Positions 40,500 through 47,771 of a DNA stretch of 53,366 bases are shown here, piece after piece. How positions within the stretch are numbered: the first letter of the stretch is position 1; each line of letters begins with the position of its first letter. The notes beneath the pieces are model-generated. The model saw nothing but the letters and a program-made list of their open reading frames with translations, was not told the DNA's origin and searched no databases. This DNA comes from an uncultured Acetatifactor sp. (GTDB taxonomy: Bacteria > Bacillota > Clostridia > Lachnospirales > Lachnospiraceae): the NCBI GenBank assembly GCA_910588225.1, contig CAJUQT010000016.1, positions 22,243 to 75,608 of the forward strand. Reading direction: 5' to 3'. The position numbers and the translations under genes were made by a program.

Positions 40500-41363
40500 T
40501 TAAAAGAGTTTTTGAAAAGGTGCTATGGCAGAGAGTGTGGCGGACCTGTCTAAAATGGCAAAAACCACAGTCTCAAAGGATTCCGGAAAAGATTCTGTCA
40601 GGAGTTCTTTCCACCATTGGGCAATCTGCTCCGGATCATTGCGGAACACGCCGCATCCATAGGCCCCCAGAATCAAATGCCTGCAGTTCTGACCGGCAAA
40701 AATGGCCAGAGCCAGCTCCATCCGCTCTCGCATTACCTGTTCTGCCTGCGGGATACTTTCTCCTCTCAGTCGAACCTGTCCCATATTGACAGCCGGCAGA
40801 GTCAATACTGATGCGGTGACAGGAGCAGGCAGCAGCCTGAAACGGCCGTCCCGGAAAAAGGGGACCTCCGGGGAGTAGATGGCGTGATGGGTGTACATCA
40901 TGGTTCCGCAGGCGCGGTTTTTCTTATAATACGCTTCGTGGGCGATCAGGGTTTTGTAGAGACTGCTGGAAGCGGCCAGGCTCTCCTCCTGTGCCATGGC
41001 GCCGTTGATAAAGCCGCCGCCCGGATTTTTTGCGCTGGCAAAATTCAGGACGGCGATGGCTTTTTTGCCTTCTGATGCCAGAGCCAGAATGGCATCTACG
41101 GTAGAGCAGTTCTGGACTTTGAAGATTCTTGAAGCAGATTGCCCGGAGGCCGTGTGCTCAGGGACTGTCTCTCCGGAAGCTGTGCACCCGGAATGAGAGC
41201 TGCAGCTTTTGAGCAGTTCCTTTCTCTGTTCCGGGGTCAGCAGGAAGCTTTTCTGCAGAGAATATTCCTGCAGTGCCATGATTTCTATTTTTTGTCCGCC
41301 TGCTTCATAGTATCCTTTTTCCATAATATCCAGGGTTTCCCTGGCGATTGCTTTTCGATCCAT
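40500..41363 (-). CDS. TIGR02452 family microbial PARG-type poly(ADP-ribose) glycohydrolase
   Basis: The 287-residue protein has the DUF2263/TIGR02452 layout: an N-terminal helical segment, then a macro-domain-like core. The core has VLNFASAKNPGGGFINGA, followed by QEESLAASSSLY with the paired catalytic glutamates of bacterial-type PARG. The C-terminal LILGAYGCGVFRNDP segment binds the ribose. It should hydrolyse ADP-ribose chains or ADP-ribosylated targets in the cytosol. Residues about 73-92 form a Ser/Thr/Gly-rich insertion (with repeated TASG) that looks like a local duplication. Its last codons abut the remnant at 40367-40497. Confidence 0.85.
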   Translation of the reverse strand: MDRKAIARETLDIMEKGYYEAGGQKIEIMALQEYSLQKSFLLTPEQRKELLKSCSSHSGCTASGETVPEHTASGQSASRIFKVQNCSTVDAILALASEGKKAIAVLNFASAKNPGGGFINGAMAQEESLAASSSLYKTLIAHEAYYKKNRACGTMMYTHHAIYSPEVPFFRDGRFRLLPAPVTASVLTLPAVNMGQVRLRGESIPQAEQVMRERMELALAIFAGQNCRHLILGAYGCGVFRNDPEQIAQWWKELLTESFPESFETVVFAILDRSATLSAIAPFQKLF

Positions 41364-41478
41364 ATTTTCACCATTCCTTTCTTATAATCATAGAATTCTT
41401 GCAGAGAGAAAATTCTGCTGTCTATAGAATATTTTCTGCAATCTGTCTGGCAAGTCCATCAGAATCTGCCTCCCCTAG

Positions 41479-41636
41479 AGCGTGTTTGAAAATTCATTTC
41501 TGGCATCTGCACGCCCCGCTTTGCGTGATATTTGCGCCAAATTCAGGTTACATAGCCCGCTATGCGCCCTTCATTTGGCACAAATCTCCTACAAATTGTG
41601 ACGCACATCTGCCAGAAAGCAATTTTCAAACACGCT
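41479..41636. repeat. 158-bp hairpin repeat with 16-bp terminal inverted repeats (MITE-like)
   Basis: AGCGTGTTTGAAAATT (41479-41494) is the exact inverse of AATTTTCAAACACGCT (41621-41636). Inside, TTTCTGGCA (41497-41505) pairs with TGCCAGAAA (41610-41618), and TTTGCGCCAAAT (41531-41542) pairs with ATTTGGCACAAA (41573-41584) with one mismatch. The tip is CATAGC/GCTATG (41551-41556, 41559-41564). The element thus folds into one long hairpin. It ends directly against the stop codon of the YbaK gene and lacks any coding sequence, as expected for a non-autonomous mobile repeat. Confidence 0.75.
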
Positions 41637-42122
41637 TTAGTGCCTGACAAGGTCTGCAAATTCTGCGCCTGACGCTCGGGCCAGGTCCTCCGGGCTTAAT
41701 TCCAGCTGTGAACCGATTCTGCCTCCGCTGACGATGATTTTCTCCTGCGCTCTGGCAGACAGGTCAATTTTGGTAACATATTGTTTTTTCATGCCGATTG
41801 CAGTACAGCCGCCCCGGATATAGCCGGTGATTTTGTTGATATCTTTCACATGAATCATTTCCACACTTTTCTGCCCTACACTTCTGGCGGCGGCTTTCAG
41901 GTCCAGCTCTTCGGCAATGGGAATCACAAATACAAAATAGTCCCGGCTGCTGCCCACAGTGACCAGAGTCTTGTATACTTTCTCATAAGGCAGAGAAAGC
42001 ATATCCGCAATCTGTATTGCGTCCACAAATTCATTGCATTCATAAGTAATATGAGTGTATGGAAGCTTCATGGATTCCAATATGCGCATGGCATTGGTCT
42101 TGATTTCTTTTTGTTTTGCCAT
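41637..42122 (-). CDS. ybaK: Cys-tRNA(Pro)/Cys-tRNA(Cys) deacylase YbaK
   Basis: The 161-residue protein is a full-length YbaK/EbsC-type editing enzyme, which removes mischarged cysteine from tRNA(Pro) in trans. Family segments include NAMRILESMKLPY, QIADMLSLPYEKVYKTLVT with the conserved lysine, the GGCTAIGMKK glycine-rich loop and the closing VSGGRIGSQLELSPEDL. The ATG follows AAGGAGAAT. The stop codon touches the right end of a hairpin repeat, which may now act as its transcription end. Confidence 0.92.
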   Translation of the reverse strand: MAKQKEIKTNAMRILESMKLPYTHITYECNEFVDAIQIADMLSLPYEKVYKTLVTVGSSRDYFVFVIPIAEELDLKAAARSVGQKSVEMIHVKDINKITGYIRGGCTAIGMKKQYVTKIDLSARAQEKIIVSGGRIGSQLELSPEDLARASGAEFADLVRH

Positions 42123-42479
42123 CTTTCATTCTCCTTGTGACAGGCTGACATAGGTAACAATTCGGACAGGTCATGGAATTCTTATTATTTATGAAAACGG
42201 AATTCTCGCAAAGCATGAATTCTATTATATATTATACTGGAAAATAGAAAAAAGCAAAGGGTGATTTTGCTTTGCCGCTATGCTACAATAATGAAAGCGG
42301 CAGCAGGCCCATGCTCTGTCCTGATTGACATTGAAAATGAAAGTCCCAAACCGAAAAACAGATACAGAATATATAGAATACGGCACTTTTGGTCAAGATA
42401 AGAATTTCATTCCGTTGTATCATGTGAAATGAAAAGCAAGATTCTATTATCAATTATTATGGTAACAGGAGATGGAAGC
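42123..42479. other. Intergenic region without recognised genes
   Basis: This AT-rich stretch separates ybaK from the following remnant. I see no convincing promoter pair, stable hairpin, or coding frame. The sequence upstream of 42480 shows an AGGAGATGGAAG site that would serve the remnant's ATG. Confidence 0.4.
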
Positions 42480-42882
42480 ATGCGTGACAGGACACCGATA
42501 TTTCGTTCGCTTGCCGTGATTGAGGAGAGGATAGCGTATTCTGCTGTTTTATCTGAAGGGTGAGATTGAGAAGCTGGGAAAGTCCAGTCTCATTTCGGAC
42601 AGGAAAGCGGTCTATGACAAAATATGTATGAAATTGGAGGAGGCGGTCAGACTGGCAAGCGCGGCGGGGGCCATAAGAGCGGCAAGTAAGTCAGAAGTGA
42701 TGAGAGCGGCGTGGGACGCAGAAGAGGCAGGCCCGGCAAGTGAGGCAGGACAGATGAGAGCGGCAACGCTTCTGCGGGAGGCATATAGTGAAATGACAGA
42801 GGAAGCCGGGCGGTTGGGCGTATATGGCGGAGCGATTCAATATATTGCGGAAGAAATAAAACGACCTTTAAAGTATTTTTAG
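42480..42882 (+). pseudogene. Frameshifted, internally deleted remnant, perhaps of an AraC-type regulator
   Basis: The first frame (ATG 42480 with a good AGGAG site) reads RTPIFRSLAVIEERI and stops at a TGA near 42563. An overlapping frame then continues with LLFYLKGEIEKLGKSS and, after an Ala/Glu-rich stretch, ends with EEAGRLGVYGGAIQYIAEEI. The beginning and end suit one family of AraC-type proteins with a helical C-terminal extension, but the DNA-binding domain is missing. The second part could be translated from ATG 42628 as an 84-residue protein. I consider the locus a decayed gene. Confidence 0.45.
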
Positions 42883-43109
42883 AATGGGAAAACAGGGATT
42901 GTTTCACCTGGTGAGGCAGTCCCGTTTTATGCACAAAATGTGTTTGACGAAAATGCGGCATGACCGGTGAAATTACCTTGCAATAAGCATAATAATATTG
43001 TATATTATGAGTGTTGGAAGCTAGACAGAGCAGAGGGGAGGCCGCTTTTTATGCCTGTGTTGTGCTTTGGCCGGTGGAAAACGGAATTGGACGACAGGGG
43101 GAGAATCGG

Positions 43110-43730
43110 ATGAAGAAAAAGATTGCGGCAGGATTGATAATAGTATTGAGTATGGTGTTTTCCGCAGGATGCGGTCAGGGCAGTGAACCGTCCACAGAGG
43201 AAGCTCCTCCTGAGGAGGTTTACCCGATTTCAGTCAATGGAGTGGAGATACGGGTGGGAGAGACAACTGTGCAGACGCTTCTCGACGCAGGTTACAGTGT
43301 GACTGTGTCGGAAATGGACAGCAATAATCAGATAACACAATATGAGATTGACCCGGAGGAACAGCTGGAGGCTATGTCCTATTATTCGGGGGCTTCCATG
43401 TGGATTACAGATTCTACCTTTGCCCATATATCCATGGCAACGACAAGCGCGACGAGGATGGGAGACGCTGTGATCGCGAGGCTGGAATTCAATATGGGCG
43501 GCGAGCCGGAAGAGTGGGGGATTGTCTCTCTTAATGGAGTGCCGGTAAATGAAATAAATCAGGAAAAAGGGCATGAAATGTTCCCGGATTTTAGCATTTA
43601 TGACTATTATATGGTCAAGTATGGAAACGAGTACAATTATAGTCTTCATTTCAGTCAGCAGAATGATCTCCTGTATAAATTCAGTGTAGAGAGAGACTAT
43701 GACGTGGATTGGAATGGTGACGGTCAATAA
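43110..43730 (+). CDS. Lipoprotein of unknown function
   Basis: The 206-residue product has a lipoprotein signal peptide with a lipobox ending SAGC near residues 18-21, then an acidic Ser/Pro/Glu linker. The mature domain contains YPISVNGVEIRVGETTVQTL and later WGIVSLNGVPVNEI. Two related beta-strand pairs suggest a repeated fold. I recognise no family. ATG 43110 is favoured by a GGGGGAG site; the longer open frame upstream has none. The MATE gene follows 21 bp downstream, so the two may be co-transcribed. Confidence 0.65.
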   Translation: MKKKIAAGLIIVLSMVFSAGCGQGSEPSTEEAPPEEVYPISVNGVEIRVGETTVQTLLDAGYSVTVSEMDSNNQITQYEIDPEEQLEAMSYYSGASMWITDSTFAHISMATTSATRMGDAVIARLEFNMGGEPEEWGIVSLNGVPVNEINQEKGHEMFPDFSIYDYYMVKYGNEYNYSLHFSQQNDLLYKFSVERDYDVDWNGDGQ

Positions 43731-43751
43731 CAAGAGGAATAAGATAAGACA

Positions 43752-45128
43752 ATGGCAAATCGTACGAGAAATATGACGCAGGGAAGGCCAGGATCACTGA
43801 TCCTGACTTTTGCATTGCCGCTGATGGCCGGAAATGTGTTCCAGCAGCTTTACACAGTGGTGGATACCATGGTGGTGGGAAAGGTGCTGGGAGTATCCGC
43901 ACTGGCAGCGCTGGGAGCCGCAGACTGGCTGAACTGGATGATGCTGGGCATAATCCAGGGTTTTACGCAGGGGTTCGGCATTCTAATGGCGCAGGAATTC
44001 GGTGCAAAGCAATATGGAAGGCTGAGGAAAGTGGTGGGAAGCGCCGGTGTACTTTCCGTGCTTTTTGCATTCCTTTTAGTAGCGGTGGGACAGTTGGCAG
44101 CCGGGCCTGTGCTTGACCTTTTACAGACGCCGGATGCGATTCTGGATGGAGCACAGCTATATCTGCGGATTATGTTCATGGGACTTCCCATTGTGACAGC
44201 TTATAACCTGTTTGCCTGTATTCTGCGCTCGTTGGGGGATGGCCAGACACCTTTGCAGGCCATGGTGGTTGCTTCTGTGACCAACATTGCGCTGGATTTG
44301 CTTTTCGTAATTGTGTTTCACTGGGGAATTGCGGGTGCAGCAGCAGCAACCCTGATTGCGCAGCTGGTATCGGGGCTGTATTGTCTGTATTTTATCTGCA
44401 GAATCGAACTGCTGAAGATGTCGAGACAGGACTTTCAGGTTGAGCGTGGATTGTGCGGAAAGCTGCTTTTTCTGGGATTTCCCATGGCGTTCCAGAATTG
44501 CATTATCGCTGTGGGAGGCATGATTATTCAGTCTGTGGTGAATGGCTTCGGCGTGGTGTTTATTGCCGGTTATACGGCTACCAATAAGCTTTACGGCATC
44601 CTGGAAATTGCGGCTACTTCTTATGGCTATGCCATGATTACCTATGTAGGGCAGAACCTGGGAGCCGGCAAAAGCAGGCGCATTCGTCAGGGAATGTGTG
44701 CTGCCATCATAATTGCCCTTGTGACATCCGTGGTGATTGCGACAGTCATGCTGGGATGTGGCAGGATGATTTTAGGCTGGTTTATCTCCGGCACGCCACA
44801 GGAGGTGGAAGCGGCGCTGGAAGTCGCCTATCGGTATCTTACCATTATGAGCCTGTGCCTGCCGGTTTTGTATATTCTTCATGTGACAAGGGCGACCATT
44901 CAGGGGATGGGTAATACTTTGTTACCCATGGCATCCGGCATTGCGGAATTTCTCATGCGGACTGTCACAGCGCTGCTTTTACCTCTTGTAATCGGTGAGA
45001 CGGGGATTTACCTGGCGGAGATTGCCGCGTGGATGGGGGCAGATGTGGTACTGGTGAGCAGTTATTTTGTTATGGCACGCAAGCTGCCGGAGGACAAAGG
45101 AGAAGATGTGACGGAGGTCTGTGCGTGA
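43752..45128 (+). CDS. MATE family efflux transporter
   Basis: The 458-residue protein has twelve membrane helices in two homologous halves. The N-terminal GSLILTFALPLMAGNVFQQL and VDTMVVGKVLGVSALAALGA are typical of the DinF/NorM-like branch common in Clostridia. The second half starts near LLFLGFPMAFQNCIIAVGG. It exports cationic or hydrophobic compounds in exchange for sodium ions or protons. Unlike the MATE gene at 24900-26270, it has no leader terminator and belongs to a different subgroup. GAGGAATAAG precedes the ATG at reasonable spacing. Confidence 0.88.
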   Translation: MANRTRNMTQGRPGSLILTFALPLMAGNVFQQLYTVVDTMVVGKVLGVSALAALGAADWLNWMMLGIIQGFTQGFGILMAQEFGAKQYGRLRKVVGSAGVLSVLFAFLLVAVGQLAAGPVLDLLQTPDAILDGAQLYLRIMFMGLPIVTAYNLFACILRSLGDGQTPLQAMVVASVTNIALDLLFVIVFHWGIAGAAAATLIAQLVSGLYCLYFICRIELLKMSRQDFQVERGLCGKLLFLGFPMAFQNCIIAVGGMIIQSVVNGFGVVFIAGYTATNKLYGILEIAATSYGYAMITYVGQNLGAGKSRRIRQGMCAAIIIALVTSVVIATVMLGCGRMILGWFISGTPQEVEAALEVAYRYLTIMSLCLPVLYILHVTRATIQGMGNTLLPMASGIAEFLMRTVTALLLPLVIGETGIYLAEIAAWMGADVVLVSSYFVMARKLPEDKGEDVTEVCA

Positions 45129-45202
45129 ATGTCAGCCTGTAAAGTTAAAAACGGCAGACGGACAGATAGCGGACGACAGAGAGTATGTAAGTGGAGACGG
45201 TT

Positions 45203-45655
45203 ATGAAATATCAGATTCTGAAAATAAGAGAATACGCCGGTCTGAAAGAGGAAGCAGCGCAATGGTTTCATTCCAAGTGGAATATTCCTATGGAAGCATA
45301 TCTGGAAAGCATGGAACAGTGTCTGAAGAAGGGAAGGGCTGTGCCACAATGGTATGTGACTGTAGATGGAGACAGAATTGTGGGCGGCCTGGGTGTGATA
45401 GAGAATGACTTTCATGACAGAAAGGATTTGACGCCTAATGTCTGTGCGGTCTATGTGGAAGAAGCATACCGCTGCCAGGGACTTGCAGGAGAAATGCTGG
45501 ATGCTGTCTGCAGGGATATGAGGGAAAAAGGGATTGACACACTGTATTTGCTTACAGACCATGACTCTTTTTATGAGAGATATGGCTGGGAGTTCCTGTG
45601 TATGGTTCAGGGGGACGGGGAAGAAGAGCCGTCCAGGATGTATATGCACAGGTGA
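45203..45655 (+). CDS. GNAT family N-acetyltransferase
   Basis: The 150-residue protein is a single GNAT domain with VDGDRIVGGLGVIENDFHDR as strands 3-4, the acetyl-CoA loop VEEAYRCQGLAGEMLD, and the closing DHDSFYERYGWEFL. The group is close to GNAT enzymes of unknown substrate in gut clostridia. ATG 45203 is chosen because GTGGAGACG precedes it; a GTG twelve bases upstream is open too. It follows the MATE gene by 74 bp on the same strand. Confidence 0.85.
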   Translation: MKYQILKIREYAGLKEEAAQWFHSKWNIPMEAYLESMEQCLKKGRAVPQWYVTVDGDRIVGGLGVIENDFHDRKDLTPNVCAVYVEEAYRCQGLAGEMLDAVCRDMREKGIDTLYLLTDHDSFYERYGWEFLCMVQGDGEEEPSRMYMHR

Positions 45656-45783
45656 AGTTTCGGGCAGTCTGCAGCGACTTTGCCTGCATAGTCCAAGAAG
45701 ATGCAGGGCCTGTTTTGAGTAAGCGAAAAAGGCTTTCATAAATGGAATCATAGATCAAATTTAGAAAAAGGAGGACTGGAACA

Positions 45784-46827
45784 ATGGAAGGAAAAATGAA
45801 AGTTGCGGTTATGCTGGGAATCGGCAGGATGGGATTCGAAGAGCGCGATATTCCCAAAGTAAAGGACGATGAAGTGCTGGTAAAGCTGGAGTATGTGGGA
45901 ATCTGCGGCAGTGACCTGCACTACTATGAATCGGGAGCTATCGGAAACTTTATTGTAAAACCGCCCTTTGTCCTGGGACATGAGCCGGGAGGAACGGTTG
46001 TGGAAGTGGGAAAGAATGTGACACATTTGAAGGTGGGCGACAGAGTGGCGCTGGAGCCGGGGAAGACCTGCGGACATTGTGAATTCTGTAAGACCGGCCG
46101 CTACAATCTCTGTCCGGATGTGGAATTTTTTGCCACACCGCCGGTGGATGGCGTATTTCAGGAATATGTGGCTCATGAAGCCGGGCTGTGCTTTAAGCTG
46201 CCGGAAAATGTGAGTACTATGGAAGGTGCACTGATTGAGCCGCTGGCAGTGGGATTCCATGCTGCCATGCAGGGAGGCGCCAGAGCGGGACAGACCGCAG
46301 TGGTAATGGGGGCCGGCTGTATCGGACTGGTATCCATGATGGCGTTAAAGGCCATGGGAGTATCCAGAGTATACGTGGTGGATATCATGGAGAAACGTCT
46401 GGAGAAAGCCCTTGAGCTGGGCGCTGACGGCGTAATCAATGGAAGCAAAGCAGACGCGGTGGAAGAAGTGATGAAGCTGACCGAAGGAAGGGGCTGTGAT
46501 CTGGCGATCGAGACTGCGGGGACACAGATTACCACGGTGCAGACCATACATATGACCAAAAAGGGAGCGACCATTGTACTGGTGGGCTACAGCAAGAGCG
46601 GAGAGATGACATTGCCCATGAGCATGGTTCTGGACAAGGAGCTGACGTTAAAGTCCATTTTCCGTTATCGTCATATTTATCCCATGGCAATTGATGCGGT
46701 TGCCTCTGGAAGGGTGAACTTAAAGGGAATTGTGACGAATACCTTCAGCCTTGATGAGATTCAGGAAGCCATGGATTACAGCGTGAATAATAAAGCGGAT
46801 GTGGTGAAGGCGGTTATTCGTATCTGA
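45784..46827 (+). CDS. Zinc-dependent polyol (sorbitol/xylitol) dehydrogenase
   Basis: The 347-residue protein is a medium-chain dehydrogenase. The catalytic zinc ligands are visible in VGICGSDLHYY (Cys) and LGHEPGG (His-Glu). The structural zinc site is the four-cysteine lobe CGHCEFCKTGRYNLC, and the NAD-binding Rossmann loop is VMGAGCIGLVSMMAL. The acidic residue after the second strand (VYVVDIM) indicates NAD preference. This matches sorbitol/xylitol dehydrogenases, which oxidise a polyol to the ketose. ATG 45784 follows AAAGGAGGACT. It appears to be transcribed alone, with a hairpin region downstream. Confidence 0.88.
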   Translation: MEGKMKVAVMLGIGRMGFEERDIPKVKDDEVLVKLEYVGICGSDLHYYESGAIGNFIVKPPFVLGHEPGGTVVEVGKNVTHLKVGDRVALEPGKTCGHCEFCKTGRYNLCPDVEFFATPPVDGVFQEYVAHEAGLCFKLPENVSTMEGALIEPLAVGFHAAMQGGARAGQTAVVMGAGCIGLVSMMALKAMGVSRVYVVDIMEKRLEKALELGADGVINGSKADAVEEVMKLTEGRGCDLAIETAGTQITTVQTIHMTKKGATIVLVGYSKSGEMTLPMSMVLDKELTLKSIFRYRHIYPMAIDAVASGRVNLKGIVTNTFSLDEIQEAMDYSVNNKADVVKAVIRI

Positions 46828-46913
46828 AGATATTTTTATGCGGAAGTTTCGACAGAAAACGGTATTACTGCAGTTTTTTTCTGATGATTAATCGGCATAA
46901 GGCAGATATAAAA

Positions 46914-47008
46914 GGGCTGCCACACTGAGGAACCCTCATCCGGGATATGGTTGCTTTCTATTTTAATCGCACCGTATTCCGGATAGTGATGACTTAATGT
47001 GACAGCCC
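46914..47008. repeat. 95-bp imperfect palindrome between convergent genes
   Basis: GGGCTG/CAGCCC (46914-46919, 47003-47008) and CACA/TGTG (46921-46924, 46998-47001) form the outer stem around one mismatch. After symmetrical 13-nt internal loops, ATCCGGGATATGG (46938-46950) pairs with CCGTATTCCGGAT (46972-46984), 11 of 13. It lies between the dehydrogenase gene and the oppositely oriented lysine-rich gene and can terminate both, or may be another hairpin repeat element. Confidence 0.55.
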
Positions 47009-47013
47009 TGCTT

Positions 47014-47460
47014 TCAGGATTTTTTCTCGCTTTTTTTCTTTTTCTTCTCTTTTTTCCCGGTTTTCTCCGCTTTCTTTCCTTTTTCGGCTTTATCTGCTTT
47101 CCCGGCTTTCTTTGCTTTCTCCGCCTTATCGGCTTTCTTTGTTTTCCCTGTTGTCTTTGGGTTCTCCGTTTTATCAGCTGTTAAGGCCTTTTCTGTCATT
47201 TCAGGTTTTACCGGTGCGGCCGTGGGCTTCGGACGGGCTTTTCCTTCCAGCTTTGCCAGATATGCCTGCTCTTTCCCACGATTGATGAGTTCACGCAGAG
47301 CAGCCAGTTCGCTTTCCATGGTGTCCATCTGTATTAAAACAGCGTTGGTGTCATAGCCGTCAGCAGAATCCGAGCCGTTCACGATTGCGCTGAGTTCTTT
47401 TGCCTGCCTTCGTATGAGTTTCGCCTGATTCTGCACATCACTGCTGAGGCTTAAAATCAT
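47014..47460 (-). CDS. Small protein with lysine/alanine-rich histone H1-like tail
   Basis: The 148-residue protein has an N-terminal half of helical, coiled-coil-prone character (AKLIRRQAKELSAIV, LIQMDTMESELAALRELI). Its C-terminal half consists almost entirely of Lys, Ala, Glu, Gly and Thr in short imperfect repeats such as KADKAEKAKKAGK. The tail resembles bacterial histone H1-like and AlgP-type DNA-binding tails. It may bind nucleic acid or teichoic acids; no signal peptide is present. The N-terminal part suggests a dimer. ATG 47460 follows GGAGGAAAG. Length variation between strains is likely in the repeat tail. Confidence 0.6.
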   Translation of the reverse strand: MILSLSSDVQNQAKLIRRQAKELSAIVNGSDSADGYDTNAVLIQMDTMESELAALRELINRGKEQAYLAKLEGKARPKPTAAPVKPEMTEKALTADKTENPKTTGKTKKADKAEKAKKAGKADKAEKGKKAEKTGKKEKKKKKSEKKS

Positions 47461-47610
47461 TTCGCTTTCCTCCGTTTCGTCAAAATTCCGTTTTCTTTTA
47501 TCATATTCTATTTTGAATGTGCCGTCAAGGACCTATTTGCTCCCTTTTATCCATGGTGGGATTTCCGGTTACCGTTTTCGGCATGGCCGTGAACAGGAAC
47601 AGGATTTCCG

Positions 47611-47642
47611 GTAACAGTTCAGTGAGTGATCTGAACTGTTAC
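47611..47642. promoter_or_regulatory. 12-bp inverted repeat upstream of the DUF3160-CapA operon
   Basis: GTAACAGTTCAG (47611-47622) and CTGAACTGTTAC (47631-47642) are perfect arms with an 8-bp centre. It ends ten bases before the -35 element of the following promoter, the position of an activator or repressor site. Upstream, GGATTTCCGGTTAC and GGATTTCCGGTAAC are near-repeats at about 47562 and 47602. No gene is seen in the rest of 47461-47771. Confidence 0.55.
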
Positions 47643-47651
47643 TGATTTATA

Positions 47652-47680
47652 TTGACAGTATCTTCTGTGCATTATAAAAT
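47652..47680 (+). promoter_or_regulatory. Promoter of the DUF3160-CapA operon
   Basis: TTGACA (47652-47657) and TAAAAT (47675-47680) are separated by 17 bp, about 90 bp before the DUF3160 start codon. Confidence 0.75.
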
Positions 47681-47771
47681 ACAGGTATGATTTAACGATT
47701 AAATGACCATTCATACCATGATTGAACTGTAATCATGACAGGGTGAATGACGAATGAAAGAGGTGATTGAA

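Noticed and set aside
41479..41636. Riboswitch or T-box for ybaK
   Set aside because: The element lies at the 3' end of ybaK, not in its leader, and its symmetry is that of a palindromic repeat.
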